Shown piece by piece: positions 7,367-16,654 of a stretch of 56,307 nt of DNA (position 1 is its first letter; each line of letters opens with the position of its first letter). The translations under genes were made by a program, and so were the position numbers. The notes beneath the pieces were generated by a model that saw only the letters and a program-made list of their open reading frames with translations, did not search any database and was not told the DNA's origin. The stretch spans positions 1 through 56,307 of the forward strand of contig CAJTOY010000009.1 of assembly GCA_910578195.1 (NCBI GenBank). Reading direction: 5' to 3'. The stretch comes from an uncultured Christensenella sp. (GTDB lineage Bacteria; Bacillota; Clostridia; Christensenellales; Borkfalkiaceae).

Positions 7367-8197
7367 TTATTTGAGATTTTGTCTGTTGAAAATTACCAGC
7401 CCCGCGGCGGTGAAACCGCCGAAAAGCACGAACGAGCTTACGGCAATCTGCCACTTCGACATCAAGTCGCTGCCGAGCACGGTCAGATGCCCCGAGGGGA
7501 AGAGGTTTACAAGCACCTTAAAGAACGCGAGCACCCCTTCGCTTTTTCTGTACGGGTTGGGCACTGTTGTGGTTATTATTTCGCCGAATTCGTCCACGCT
7601 CGTTTCGACCCAGGTCGCGGGCGCGTTGATTTCCGAAACGAGGTAGGTCGCAAGCAAAGCCATTACGAACATGAGCGCAAACGAAATTATAAGGGTCGCG
7701 GGCGTGTTCCTCACCGTCATAGCAAGCGCGGTGAAAATTGACGAATATACCAGCAGAATTAGCACGCCGAGGAAGAAAATACTTGCAAGCTCCTCGGGTT
7801 TGAGCCAGAACTCGCCCAAAAGGGGCATGGTCACGGGGTAGAATATCAGCATGGACACGACGTCGATACTCAGCGCGACGGTTATCACCGTGACAAGGTT
7901 TGCAAGGTATACCTCCGCGCGGGTGTGCCCGATAATAAGCTTGTTGCGGATTGTTCCGCCCGAGTAGTCCGCCCCGATATACAGACAGCACACGGCGGCG
8001 AGCAGTACCGCCGTTTCCACCGAGCAAGCGGTGTATTTGAAAATCATGTCGGGCGAACCCATGGCGCCGGGGCTAAGCGTTGCGAGCTTGGCGTTTATCG
8101 TCAAAAACACCATCGTGACGGCTTGAATTGCGAGCACGATATAAAAGGATTTGCTTTTTATAAGCCTTAAAATATTCGAACGCAGAAGCCTAACCAT
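7367..8197 (-). CDS. ABC-2 type permease
   Basis: The 276-residue integral membrane protein shows six hydrophobic stretches, the first near residues 17-35 and the last near 245-265, with the ABC-2 pattern GADYSGGTIRNKLIIGHTR after TM2. It pairs with the ATPase encoded just upstream; the genes overlap by eight bases. It is likely an exporter or self-immunity transporter for membrane-active peptides (NatB/BcrB-like). GGGAGGTGA precedes the ATG. Substrate is inferred only from the linked two-component system. Confidence 0.82.
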   Translation of the reverse strand: MVRLLRSNILRLIKSKSFYIVLAIQAVTMVFLTINAKLATLSPGAMGSPDMIFKYTACSVETAVLLAAVCCLYIGADYSGGTIRNKLIIGHTRAEVYLANLVTVITVALSIDVVSMLIFYPVTMPLLGEFWLKPEELASIFFLGVLILLVYSSIFTALAMTVRNTPATLIISFALMFVMALLATYLVSEINAPATWVETSVDEFGEIITTTVPNPYRKSEGVLAFFKVLVNLFPSGHLTVLGSDLMSKWQIAVSSFVLFGGFTAAGLVIFNRQNLK

Positions 8198-9104
8198 TTA
8201 TATCACCTCCCAAAAGGTTGATATAGTAGGCTTCGAGGTCCTCGTCCCGCTCGGTCGCGTGGATTATCTTCACGCCGTGCAGTTTTAATATACTGCCTAT
8301 TTCCGAAAAGTCGATTTCGCCGTAAATGTCCGCTTTGTCGTCCGCAGTCAGACGGTAGTCCAGCTTTAAGTAGTCGAGCGCGGGCGCAAGCGCCGTCGGG
8401 TTGTCGACGGTTATCGAAAGGCACTTGCGGCAAGCTTGTTTCAGCTCCTCCGCGCTGATTTCCTTCAATATTTCGCCCTTGTGCACAAAGCCGTAGTGGG
8501 TAGCAATCTTCGACAGTTCGCCGAGGATATGGCTCGACACCAAAAAGGTTATGTTCTTTTCGCGGTTGAGCTTTAAGATAAGCTCGCGGATTTCGACAAT
8601 GCCCTGCGGGTCGAGCCCGTTGACGGGCTCGTCTAAAACGATAAAGTCGGGGTCGCCCGCGAGCGCGAGCGCAATGCCCAGCCTCTGCTTCATACCGAGG
8701 GAAAAATGCCCCGCCTTCTTTTTGCCCGTGTCGTCCAGACGGACGAGCTTCAAAAGCTCGTCAATGCCGTCGAACGTCGGCTTGCCGAGTAAGACGTACT
8801 GCTGTTTCAGATTTTCGTACGCCGTCATGCCCCCGTAAATTGACGGGGTTTCGACCACCCCTCCCATGCGTTGGCGCGCCCTGTTTATTCCCCGCGAATC
8901 AAAGCTTTCGCCGTACAGCGAATAGCTGCCCGCGGTGGGCTTCTGCAAACCGCAGATAATGCGGATTAAAGTCGTTTTGCCCGCGCCGTTTTTGCCGATA
9001 AAACCGTAAATCGCGCCCTTCGGCACATGCATGGTCAGCCCGTTGAGGGCGCGGAAATTGCGGTAGCTTTTAACGAGGTAATCGGTTTCCAGACAATATT
9101 CCAT
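8190..9104 (-). CDS. ABC transporter ATP-binding protein (BcrA/NatA-like)
   Basis: The 304-residue ATPase has Walker A GKNGAGKTT (about 40-48), signature FSLGMKQRL, Walker B FIVLDEPVNGLD and the switch His in SSHILGE. The ~80-residue C-terminal extension is normal for bacitracin- and lantibiotic-type exporters. I chose the ATG at 9104, which has AAAGGAG eight bases before it, over the upstream ATG at 9134. It energises the permease encoded next. Confidence 0.88.
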   Translation of the reverse strand: MEYCLETDYLVKSYRNFRALNGLTMHVPKGAIYGFIGKNGAGKTTLIRIICGLQKPTAGSYSLYGESFDSRGINRARQRMGGVVETPSIYGGMTAYENLKQQYVLLGKPTFDGIDELLKLVRLDDTGKKKAGHFSLGMKQRLGIALALAGDPDFIVLDEPVNGLDPQGIVEIRELILKLNREKNITFLVSSHILGELSKIATHYGFVHKGEILKEISAEELKQACRKCLSITVDNPTALAPALDYLKLDYRLTADDKADIYGEIDFSEIGSILKLHGVKIIHATERDEDLEAYYINLLGGDING

Positions 9105-9182
9105 AAAATTGACTCCTTTGATTTTTATAAGCATTTTACCGCGCGCAAATCAAGGATTTTACAATAATACTTCAAGAAAACG

Positions 9183-9836
9183 TCAAGATTTCAGTTTATA
9201 TCCTATTCCCCAAATCGCCTCGATATAGTCCTTGCCGCCCGCAGTTTTCAGTTTCTGCCGCAGGTTGCCTACGTGCGTGCGCAGAGAATTTTCCTCGCAG
9301 TCGGGGGTTTTACTCTCTATCTCGGACATTATCCGCTCCTTCGTGACGGGCTTGCCCTTACTCTTTAAAAGGGTTAAAAGTATCGCGTATTCGGTCTTTG
9401 TCAGCTTGACCGGCTTCCCGCCCGCCGTCACCGTGAAGTCGTTGACGTTCAGGGTTATGTCGTCATAAGTAAGCTCGCCCCCGCACGCGCCGCTTCTAAG
9501 CTGTACGCTTATTCTCGCGAGAAGTTCGTTCGTGTCGAAGGGTTTTGTTATATAGTCCGCGGCGCCGCTCAAAAGCATTGCCACCTTGTCCTCGACGCCG
9601 ACCTTGGCGCTGACCACGATAACGGGAATACTTTTAATGTACGGCAAAAGCGCCTCGCCGCAAATTCCCGGAAGCATTAAATCGAGCAAAATCAAGTCGG
9701 GCGGGCACGCCGAAATTACCGCCAGCGCCTCTGCGCCCGAGGTCGCCCGAAGGGGCTCGTAGCCGTTTTTGTTTAAAAGTTCTTCAAGCATTTCCCCTAT
9801 CGAGGGGTCGTCGTCCACAATAAGAATTTTTTTCAT
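9183..9836 (-). CDS. OmpR-family response regulator
   Basis: The 217-residue protein has a receiver domain (acidic pair D8-D10, phospho-acceptor D52 in LILLDLMLPG, Lys in YITKPFD) and a C-terminal winged-helix DNA-binding domain ending EAIWGIGYKLKS. It should act on the promoter of its own ABC transporter genes when phosphorylated by the kinase encoded three genes down. The start has no clear Shine-Dalgarno and no obvious separate promoter; a terminator hairpin sits 13 bases upstream, so expression may come from read-through or an unrecognised promoter. Confidence 0.88.
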   Translation of the reverse strand: MKKILIVDDDPSIGEMLEELLNKNGYEPLRATSGAEALAVISACPPDLILLDLMLPGICGEALLPYIKSIPVIVVSAKVGVEDKVAMLLSGAADYITKPFDTNELLARISVQLRSGACGGELTYDDITLNVNDFTVTAGGKPVKLTKTEYAILLTLLKSKGKPVTKERIMSEIESKTPDCEENSLRTHVGNLRQKLKTAGGKDYIEAIWGIGYKLKS

Positions 9837-9848
9837 AGCCGTTTAATT

Positions 9849-9871
9849 AAGCGCGGCGTAACGCCGCGCTT
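9849..9871 (-). terminator. terminator after upp
   Basis: A 10-bp stem AAGCGCGGCG with complement and a 3-base loop follows the upp stop on the minus strand, then AATTAA. It lies immediately before the response-regulator gene. Confidence 0.65.
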
Positions 9872-9880
9872 TCGTTAAAT

Positions 9881-10519
9881 TTATTTTGTGCCGAACAGTC
9901 TGTCGCCCGCGTCGCCTAAGCCGGGGAGAATGTAGCAGTGTTCGTTCAGCCCTCTGTCGAGGGTGGAGATATACACTGGGATTTCGGGGTAAGCCTCCGC
10001 AACCGTCTTTACGCCCTCGGGCGCGGCGATTATCGACATTACCTTGATTTTCCTGCACCCGCGCTTTTTCAGCGCCGCGAGCGCGTCGCAAATCGACCCG
10101 CCCGTCGCAAGCATGGGGTCGACGAGGAACACCGTCTTGTTTTCGATGCCGTCGGGCAGCTTGCAATAGTACTCCTGCGGCTGCATGGTTTCTTCGTCGC
10201 GGTACATGCCTATGTGTCCCACTCTCGCGGTCGGAAAAACCTTGTGCACGCCGTTTACCATGCCCAGCCCCGCGCGCAGAATGGGCACGATGGCAATGCT
10301 TTCCTCGGGCACCTTGTACTGCGTTGTGGTTTCGAGCGGGGTTTGCACCTCTACGGGCACGAGCTCGACGTCGCGCATACTCTCGTAAGTCATCATGGTT
10401 GTTATTTCCTCGACAAGCTCGCGGAATTCCTTCATGCCCGTGTTTTTGTCGCGGAGAATTGCGATTTTATGCTTAATGAGCGGGTGGTCGAAAACGAAAA
10501 CATTACTGTACTTCTTCAT
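9881..10519 (-). CDS. upp: uracil phosphoribosyltransferase
   Basis: The 212-residue enzyme converts uracil and PRPP to UMP in pyrimidine salvage. Family marks are VPILRAGLGMVNG, VGHIGMYRDEETMQPQEYY, the PRPP loop VFLVDPMLATGGS and the C-terminal uracil-binding PGLGDAGDRLFGTK. I start it at 10519, where GGAGG precedes ATG; this places its start 17 bases inside the 3' end of uraA. Joint transcription with the uracil permease makes a complete uptake-and-salvage unit. Confidence 0.93.
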   Translation of the reverse strand: MKKYSNVFVFDHPLIKHKIAILRDKNTGMKEFRELVEEITTMMTYESMRDVELVPVEVQTPLETTTQYKVPEESIAIVPILRAGLGMVNGVHKVFPTARVGHIGMYRDEETMQPQEYYCKLPDGIENKTVFLVDPMLATGGSICDALAALKKRGCRKIKVMSIIAAPEGVKTVAEAYPEIPVYISTLDRGLNEHCYILPGLGDAGDRLFGTK

Positions 10520-12032
10520 TGACCGCCTCCTCCTTGACCTCTTCCTTAACCTCTTCTTCGACCTCTTCGGAAGCAACCTCCTCCGCGGGGGTCTTGTCCT
10601 TTCTCTTTATATTGACAAGCAAGTTGGTAAGAATACCGAGGATAAGCGCGCATGCGACTTCGGTTACTGTCACCGCGCCGATATTGAGCACCATTCCGCC
10701 GACGCCCGCAATCAGAATTACGGAGACGACGAACAGATTTTTGTTTTCGTTCAAATCAACCTTTTGAAGCATTTTAAGTCCCGATACCGCAATGAAGCCG
10801 TAAAGCGCCACGCATACGCCGCCCATAACGCACTTGGGTATGCTGGATAAGAACAGCGTGAACGGCGCGAGGAACGCGCTGACAATCGCCATTGCCGCGG
10901 TTACGAGTATGGTTACGACAGAAGCGTTGCCCGAAATGGCTACGCAGCCGACCGACTCGCCGTAGGTAGTGTTGGGGCAGCCGCCGAAGAACGCGCCCGC
11001 AATCGAGCCGACGCCGTCGCCCAAAAGGGTGCGGTGAAGTCCGGGGTCCTTTAAAAGGTCGGTTTCGATTATAGAGGAAATGTTTTTGTGGTCTGCGATG
11101 TGCTCGGCGAAAACCACGAACGCGACGGGGATATACGCCACCGCGATAGTGCCGATATACGCGCCGATAGTGCCCGCTTCGCCGGGGTTATAGCCGCCTC
11201 CGAACACGTCGAACGCCGTGAGGAAAGCAAAGTTGGGATACCACGCCTCGGCGGTGCCGAGGGTCGAAAACGGCGAGAAATCTATTACGCGCAGACACTC
11301 CGCGCCCTCGATATAGCTGAAACCGGTGAAGATTGCCGCCACCGCATAACCCGAAAGTATGCCGATTATAAACGGTATCATTTTCAGAAGCTTTTTGCCG
11401 TATACCGAGCAGACGACCGTAACGCCGAGGGTAACGAGCCCGCATAAAAGCGCAATGAACGTGTTCGCGTAGGTATAGGTCACTTCTTCTTCGACGAGAT
11501 GCCCGCCGACGATTTCGCCGCCCTGAATTATGGGTTTTAAAACTTCTTCGATAACGGTATAGGTCGCGCTGCCCGACATTAAATCGCCGATTGCGTTGCC
11601 CGCAAGCGAAAGTCCGATAATGGCGACCGTGGGGCCGATTACGACCGCGGGCATGATTTTGTCAATCCATTTCGTACCCGCGAACTTGACCGCGATTGCA
11701 ATTATAACGTAGACGAGCCCAGCAAACAGCGCGCCCAAAAGCAAGCCGAGATAGCCGAGCGACATGGAAGCGCCGCCCGCGAACGCCGCCGACATACTGC
11801 CGAGGAACGCGAACGAGCTGCCGAGGAACACGGGGCTTTTGAACCGCGTGAACGCGAGGTAGACTATCGTACCCACGCCCGCGCCGAACAGCGCCGCCGA
11901 GGGCTGCATGCCGTTGCCGATAATCATGGGCACGGCTATCGTCGCCGCAAGGATAGCCAGAAGCTGTTGCAGCGAAAAGAGAATTGTCTGCCCCCACTTG
12001 GGAACGTCTTTTACACCGTAAATCATTTTCAT
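10503..12032 (-). CDS. uraA: uracil permease (NCS2 family) with acidic tail
   Basis: This is a 509-residue uracil:proton symporter-type carrier. About 14 membrane segments are visible, with the family motif GSFGGCPNTTYGE-like (AGAFFGGCPNTTYGESVG) near residue 355 and QQLLAILAATIAVPM at the start. It is about 70 residues longer than usual because of a loop near 170-200 and a Lys/Glu-rich tail (about 475-509, EEVEEEVKEEVKEEA). The upp start lies inside its 3' end. A promoter with 17-base spacing precedes it; no PyrR attenuator was seen. Confidence 0.9.
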   Translation of the reverse strand: MKMIYGVKDVPKWGQTILFSLQQLLAILAATIAVPMIIGNGMQPSAALFGAGVGTIVYLAFTRFKSPVFLGSSFAFLGSMSAAFAGGASMSLGYLGLLLGALFAGLVYVIIAIAVKFAGTKWIDKIMPAVVIGPTVAIIGLSLAGNAIGDLMSGSATYTVIEEVLKPIIQGGEIVGGHLVEEEVTYTYANTFIALLCGLVTLGVTVVCSVYGKKLLKMIPFIIGILSGYAVAAIFTGFSYIEGAECLRVIDFSPFSTLGTAEAWYPNFAFLTAFDVFGGGYNPGEAGTIGAYIGTIAVAYIPVAFVVFAEHIADHKNISSIIETDLLKDPGLHRTLLGDGVGSIAGAFFGGCPNTTYGESVGCVAISGNASVVTILVTAAMAIVSAFLAPFTLFLSSIPKCVMGGVCVALYGFIAVSGLKMLQKVDLNENKNLFVVSVILIAGVGGMVLNIGAVTVTEVACALILGILTNLLVNIKRKDKTPAEEVASEEVEEEVKEEVKEEAVNEEVQ

Positions 12033-12062
12033 TTGTAGTGTCTCCTTTTTTTCACTTGTTTT

Positions 12063-12091
12063 AATATACCATACTATTTTGCATTTTGCAA
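12063..12091 (-). promoter_or_regulatory. predicted promoter of uraA-upp
   Basis: Minus-strand TTGCAA (12086-12091), a 17-base spacer and TATATT (12063-12068) lie 30 bases before the uraA start, which has a GGAG ribosome site. Confidence 0.65.
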
Positions 12092-12116
12092 TAATTTTTT
12101 AAAAGAGTCTTTCCGC

Positions 12117-12142
12117 CATTGCGAGCGCAGCGCGGCAATCCG
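12117..12142. repeat. REP-like palindromic unit
   Basis: CATTGCGAGCGCAGCGCGGC followed by AATCCG is an imperfect palindrome (ATTGC/GCAAT arms around GCGCAGCGC). Similar units recur in many bacterial genomes as short intergenic repeats. Only one copy is visible here. Confidence 0.4.
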
Positions 12143-12177
12143 GTCACTATCCCGTCATTATTGTCTTTTGCAAAACA

Positions 12178-12205
12178 GACAGCCTCGGGAAAATCCGTGG
12201 CTGTC
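12178..12205 (-). terminator. terminator after the surface transglutaminase-like gene
   Basis: A 7-bp stem GACAGCC/GGCTGTC with a 14-base loop follows the stop at 12217; downstream on the minus strand comes TGTTTTGC. Confidence 0.55.
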
Positions 12206-12216
12206 TTGCCTGAAAA

Positions 12217-15200
12217 TTATTCTTTTCTCTTTCTGAGAACAACAACTACCGCGATACCCGCGATAACCGCAACGCCGATTACGGCGCACATAATTATTAT
12301 TACGGTCGTGTGATCCTTATTCTTCTCGGGCTCGGGATCGGGTGTAGGATCGGGAGTGGGCTCGGGATCGGGAGTAGGATCGGGAGTGGGCTCGGGATCG
12401 GGAGTAGGATCGGGAGTAGGATCGGGCTCGGGAGCCACGATTTCGATATGGTCGGGGGTATCGATAACCTCGCCAACCTTCTCCGTGGACTCGTCGGTGC
12501 CCATTACAACCGTCGCGGGAGTAACGATATTGTTCTCCTTGACGTGCTGAACCGCCTCGTTCGCGATATACTTAATCTCGACCTGGTTGTCGTCCGCAAG
12601 GTCCGCATAGCTTACGGTGAACTTGCCGTCGACAATCTTGTCGGTTACCAGCTGTCCGTTGAGGGTTACCGAATAAATCTGGTATCCCTTGTCAGGGTTA
12701 ACGGTATAGGTATAGCTTCCGCCCTCTTTGAGCACCTGAATCTGGCCGTCGGCTGCGCTGAGCTTGCCGCCGCTTCCGTTAATGCTTGCAACAACAGTCT
12801 TATCGGTTACTTTCGCCGCGTCTACGGGAACTACCATGTACGGCGAGAAGCTGGTTACGGTTGCAACGATACCGAGCTTGGTAACGACGCAGGGAACTTC
12901 TTCGATAATGTAAGTGTCTGTCTCTTTGATATGCTTGCGGTGATACAGCTTGAATCTGACGCCCTCGTCGTCGGGACCGTAGCCCTCGGGGAAGCCGAGC
13001 ATTATCTTGACGTAGCTGCCGTCGGGAATTACGGGATACTTGTTACAGATTTGAAGCCTGATATCGTAGGTCTCGCTCTTGGCAAGCTCCTCTTTGCTGA
13101 CAACGTTGTCGTCTTTGCCGAGGATTTCGTCCTTCATGTTGTTTAAAGTGGTATCTTTATCATCAAACTTTTCCGCAACGAGCATCATCTGGCTTCTCTC
13201 GCCCTCGGAGAACGAGCTGGTGCCGTCCTCTTTGAGGAAGTTGTTTGCCGAAAGGTCGGAGTTGTCTGCAAGCACGGGCTGCGCGCAGCTTTCAATCCAG
13301 AGTCTGCCGTCGTAGTTGAAGCGTGCGGGGCACGCGAGATAAAGTCTGCTGAACGTGAAGTAAGGTGCGTTGGGAGCCTTGTTGGAGAATTCCTCTTTTC
13401 GGTCTATAACGTTGCCTTCTTCGTCTTTGATTATTCTCGTAACTATTTTCGCCGAGCCGACGTTGCCGAAGTAGAAGTGATAACCTTCGCGGTTGTGCTC
13501 GTACATAAGGCTTGCGCCGAACTTAAATCTAAGCGTGTTGGGAATGAGCGTGGAGTCGCCCGAATTTTTCGGTCTTTCAATAATCTCTACCATATCTCCG
13601 GCAGCGTTGACGGGATAGAACTTAGCATACTTCTTTGCGTTGGGGTGAGCCGACTCGAAGGTAACCGTTATGGGCTTATTCTCGTCGAGCTTGCGCAAAG
13701 GCTCGTCAAAAGTAACTTCGATGATCGGAGCGACACTCTGGTACATTACGCCGTCTCTGCCCATATTGTCGTATATGGTCTGTTCTTCGCCGAAATTGGG
13801 ATCAGAACTCTGAACGTAAGGCGCGGGGGTATAGGTGCCGTAGGTTTCGTTTACTTTCGTATCGCTTATCTCAACGGGCTGGCTTTTGTCAAGGTGTTCG
13901 TTTGTATAGCTGATGGGGAAAGTCATTCCGTTGTATTCGGGGAAAGTTTCGGACTGTATAGGCTCCGACTCTATGTCGGGAACAGCGTCGTATACCGCGA
14001 ACTGCATATAGTATACCGCCGTATTTTCATAAAAGACCGTCTCGGTACCGTTGTCGTCCATATAGCCTTCGGTAGTGGCAATTATGCCCAGATAGTCGTA
14101 CATCGGCGCTATCGCTACCCATTCATACCATTTTATCTGACCTTTGCTGTAAGTCGCGTAACGGTAAACAAGATAAAGTCCGTCCTCTTCGAGCAGTCTC
14201 TTCGCACTCTTGCCGTTGTAGCTTACGGTTACGAACGTGTCATTAAGCGCGTTACCGTAATCATCCTTTTCGCCGGTGTCTCTGTAATCGAACGAGAATT
14301 GAAGTCCGTCGGTCTCTCCGGTCGCGCCGTAGTTGTGGGCGGAAAGCTCGGGATATTTCAGTTTATATTTCGACGAAGAAATTTCACCGTCGCTGACGTG
14401 AATTTTTTCGTCGCGCGTCTTTTGCAATACCGAGTACTTGTTTCTGTTGGGATTCGAATGGTTCCAGGTAACGTCGACCGAGTACCATGCGCCGCCCGTC
14501 GCCGCGCGGGAATACGCCGCCGCAGCCTCGGGCGCTTCAAGGTAGACGTAGTTCCACATATGGTAGACGCTGGAAGGGTCATATTCGCCGTACTCGTTCA
14601 TCTGGTTGCTGTAACCGTTGACGGTAATGCAGGGCACGCCCAGCTTATCCATGATTACTTTATACGCGGTTGAGAAGCCGCCGCAAACCGCTTTGCCCTC
14701 TACAAGTCCGCCGTATGAAGTGTTAATGTACGCCGCCGCGATATAGTTTTCGTCATCCTTGTTTTCGTATGCCGCGTAATCGTATTCGATATTTTCGGCA
14801 AGGTATTTGTTTACCTCTCTCGCAAGAAACACGTCTCTTGCGGAATAGGTGTCCTCTTCCTGCTTCGCCGTAACGGTTGCGACAATCTCGTCTATTTTCG
14901 CGTCGAAGTTCTTGATTGCCTCCGCCACCGCGGGCTGGGTGGTCAGACCGTTGTCGCGGTAAAGGTTAGCCTCGCGGCCGCTGTCTATAAACGCCGAATA
15001 CACGCCGTTCGTTCTGCCCGCGCTTATGGTCATTTTGTAGAAGTCTATGTAGAAGATTTCGGGGTGGTCGGTCAGGAATGCGTCGCGCGCGGCGCTGAAC
15101 GCCTTGGGCACGGTGAGATCGCCGTCCTCGACCCAGCCTTTAATCTGGGCGGGGGTTACGATTTTCTCCGTAATGTTGTAATGAACCTTGCCGTCGGCGA

Positions 15201-15441
15201 AATCGCCCGCCTTGTTCATTTCGTCAAGCGCGCCGTAGAATTTCTTTGCAAGAGGGTAATCGACGTCAACGCCGTTTTCCGTCATGTAAAGATTATCGCC
15301 GAAATAGCTTGATGCATTGATTTTACTTTGGTCGTCCGCATGTGCGTAATTGTTGCCGATAAGCGCCGCGCCCGTAACAAGCGTTGCCGCGCATACGGCG
15401 GCAAGTCCCGCCATCGCGATTGGTTTAGTTTTTATTTTCAT
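12217..15441 (-). CDS. surface-anchored transglutaminase-like (cysteine protease fold) protein
   Basis: The 1074-residue product has a signal peptide (about 1-37, ...LVTGAALIGNNYAHA), a helical N-terminal region and a transglutaminase-like core whose triad is plausible: Cys228 in EGKAVCGGFS, His269 in YHMWNYV and Asp298 in YSVDVTWN (numbered from this start). Several beta-rich segments follow to about residue 960, then a Pro/Asp/Glu wall-spanning repeat (PEPTPDPTPD units), a membrane segment (TTVIIIMCAVIGVAVIAGIAVVVVL) and KRKE. No LPXTG is present, so anchoring is by the terminal membrane helix. Clostridial relatives are proposed to crosslink or cleave cell-surface proteins; the substrate is unknown. 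Start at 15441 is set by GGAGG four bases upstream. It is a single-gene unit between a promoter and a terminator. Confidence 0.8.
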   Translation of the reverse strand: MKIKTKPIAMAGLAAVCAATLVTGAALIGNNYAHADDQSKINASSYFGDNLYMTENGVDVDYPLAKKFYGALDEMNKAGDFADGKVHYNITEKIVTPAQIKGWVEDGDLTVPKAFSAARDAFLTDHPEIFYIDFYKMTISAGRTNGVYSAFIDSGREANLYRDNGLTTQPAVAEAIKNFDAKIDEIVATVTAKQEEDTYSARDVFLAREVNKYLAENIEYDYAAYENKDDENYIAAAYINTSYGGLVEGKAVCGGFSTAYKVIMDKLGVPCITVNGYSNQMNEYGEYDPSSVYHMWNYVYLEAPEAAAAYSRAATGGAWYSVDVTWNHSNPNRNKYSVLQKTRDEKIHVSDGEISSSKYKLKYPELSAHNYGATGETDGLQFSFDYRDTGEKDDYGNALNDTFVTVSYNGKSAKRLLEEDGLYLVYRYATYSKGQIKWYEWVAIAPMYDYLGIIATTEGYMDDNGTETVFYENTAVYYMQFAVYDAVPDIESEPIQSETFPEYNGMTFPISYTNEHLDKSQPVEISDTKVNETYGTYTPAPYVQSSDPNFGEEQTIYDNMGRDGVMYQSVAPIIEVTFDEPLRKLDENKPITVTFESAHPNAKKYAKFYPVNAAGDMVEIIERPKNSGDSTLIPNTLRFKFGASLMYEHNREGYHFYFGNVGSAKIVTRIIKDEEGNVIDRKEEFSNKAPNAPYFTFSRLYLACPARFNYDGRLWIESCAQPVLADNSDLSANNFLKEDGTSSFSEGERSQMMLVAEKFDDKDTTLNNMKDEILGKDDNVVSKEELAKSETYDIRLQICNKYPVIPDGSYVKIMLGFPEGYGPDDEGVRFKLYHRKHIKETDTYIIEEVPCVVTKLGIVATVTSFSPYMVVPVDAAKVTDKTVVASINGSGGKLSAADGQIQVLKEGGSYTYTVNPDKGYQIYSVTLNGQLVTDKIVDGKFTVSYADLADDNQVEIKYIANEAVQHVKENNIVTPATVVMGTDESTEKVGEVIDTPDHIEIVAPEPDPTPDPTPDPEPTPDPTPDPEPTPDPTPDPEPEKNKDHTTVIIIMCAVIGVAVIAGIAVVVVLRKRKE

Positions 15442-15507
15442 AAAACCTCCAAAAATTGAATTCTTGTTTTCTATTCGTCTGAGGGAAAAGTCCCGCAGTT
15501 TGAATTC

Positions 15508-15535
15508 ATTATACATATTTAAAAAATAAAAGCAA
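15508..15535 (-). promoter_or_regulatory. predicted promoter of the surface protein gene
   Basis: On the minus strand TTGCTT (15530-15535), 16 bases and TATAAT (15508-15513) give a leader of about 60 nucleotides that contains the small palindrome GGGACTTTTCCC and is bordered by two GAATTC sites. Confidence 0.65.
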
Positions 15536-15568
15536 GCAAATTTATCATATAATTTTTTTGTGAAAAAA

Positions 15569-16612
15569 CTACTTTTTATTCACAAAAAATCGGTTGAACA
15601 CCGCCGAAACAAGCCCGCCGAACATACGGCAAAGCACGTTAAAAACGAAAAAAGACGTACCTTTCAGATAGAAAACTTTCTGCATAAACCGCATAAAGTT
15701 GAACCGTCTTTTCAGTTTTTTTATATACCTATTATATATAGTGGGCTTTTTTTCGGCTATCGCGCGGGCGCAAAACTCCCCGCTCGCCAGCCCGTACCTC
15801 AGCCCCGACAGCGTCAAAGGGTCGCACGCGCCCACCGCGTCGCCCACAAAATACACGTTGGAAAAAATTACCGCTTTTCCCACTCCTATGGGAGTGAACG
15901 CGCCCTTCAACCCGCTCGCGTCCGCGTCCGCGCCGAGCTTTGAAAGAAACTCCGCAAATGTTTTGCCGTAGTCCTTTTCGGGGTCGAAAACGTCGGTCAA
16001 GCCGACGTTCGCCGTGCCGCCGTAGGCACTCATCCAACCGTAACCGCGCCTTGTTACACCGAAGTGGATTGAAATCTGCTCCTCTTTATCGCACGGAAAG
16101 GTGAGCTGCATTGCGATATTTTTCTTTTTGCCGCGCTGATAGCGGCTGCCGTAGCCCACCGCGCCGTCCGCGAAAATCAGACTGCCGTATTTCAGCGTTT
16201 GCCCGTCCGAAAGCGTGACCTCGTTTTTTTCGGGGGCGTGCGCCGTTATTTTCGTGTTTTCGAGTATTTCCGCGCCCGCCGCCTTTGCCGTTTCGAAAAA
16301 CGCGTTGTCCAGCTCGACGCGGTCTATTTTCGCGTTGGTGTACAAAAATTTATTCGTAATGTTCAGGCGGCGCTTAAACTTGTAGACTATATTGAAGTCC
16401 CTGATAAGCGAATAACGGCACTTCGATATATCCAGTCCGAGCTTATTATATTCTCTGCCCGTCTTTTCTGTGACGTAGCCCGCGCAGCACTTATAGCGCG
16501 GAAATACCGACTTCTCGATTACGAGAATATCATTAACCCCGCGCTTTATAAGATTTAGCGCCGCAGACAGTCCCGACGGACCCGCGCCGACTATGATTAC
16601 GTTTTTTTCCAT
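15569..16612 (-). CDS. FAD-dependent geranylgeranyl-reductase-like oxidoreductase
   Basis: The 347-residue flavoprotein has the dinucleotide-binding motif GAGPSGLSAALNL at residues 8-20, the family motif FPRYKCCAGYVTEK, and the second FAD motif VYFVGDAVGACDPLTLSGLRYG. This is the pattern of the geranylgeranyl reductase-related family, which also includes many bacterial enzymes of unknown substrate. Rubredoxin is encoded directly upstream, so an electron-donor link is possible but not shown. The -10 box lies about 11 bases before ATG and the start lacks a clear Shine-Dalgarno, suggesting a near-leaderless mRNA. Confidence 0.82.
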   Translation of the reverse strand: MEKNVIIVGAGPSGLSAALNLIKRGVNDILVIEKSVFPRYKCCAGYVTEKTGREYNKLGLDISKCRYSLIRDFNIVYKFKRRLNITNKFLYTNAKIDRVELDNAFFETAKAAGAEILENTKITAHAPEKNEVTLSDGQTLKYGSLIFADGAVGYGSRYQRGKKKNIAMQLTFPCDKEEQISIHFGVTRRGYGWMSAYGGTANVGLTDVFDPEKDYGKTFAEFLSKLGADADASGLKGAFTPIGVGKAVIFSNVYFVGDAVGACDPLTLSGLRYGLASGEFCARAIAEKKPTIYNRYIKKLKRRFNFMRFMQKVFYLKGTSFFVFNVLCRMFGGLVSAVFNRFFVNKK

Positions 16613-16623
16613 ATTTCACCGCC

Positions 16624-16652
16624 ATTGTAACACGGCGGCGTTGAAAAGTCAA
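16624..16652 (-). promoter_or_regulatory. predicted promoter of the FAD oxidoreductase gene
   Basis: TTGACT (16647-16652), 17 bases, TACAAT (16624-16629) on the minus strand. Predicted start point gives a leader of about five nucleotides. It lies just past the rubredoxin stop. Confidence 0.65.
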
Positions 16653-16654
16653 TA

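Noticed and set aside
12033..12216. PyrR attenuator before uraA-upp
   Set aside because: Between the promoter and ATG only about 23 bases remain, too short for the anti-antiterminator fold.
12310..14673. Two plus-strand frames of 278 and 398 codons opposite the surface protein
   Set aside because: The minus-strand protein has signal peptide, catalytic triad and anchor; the antisense frames show arbitrary hydrophobic sequence and no initiation signals.
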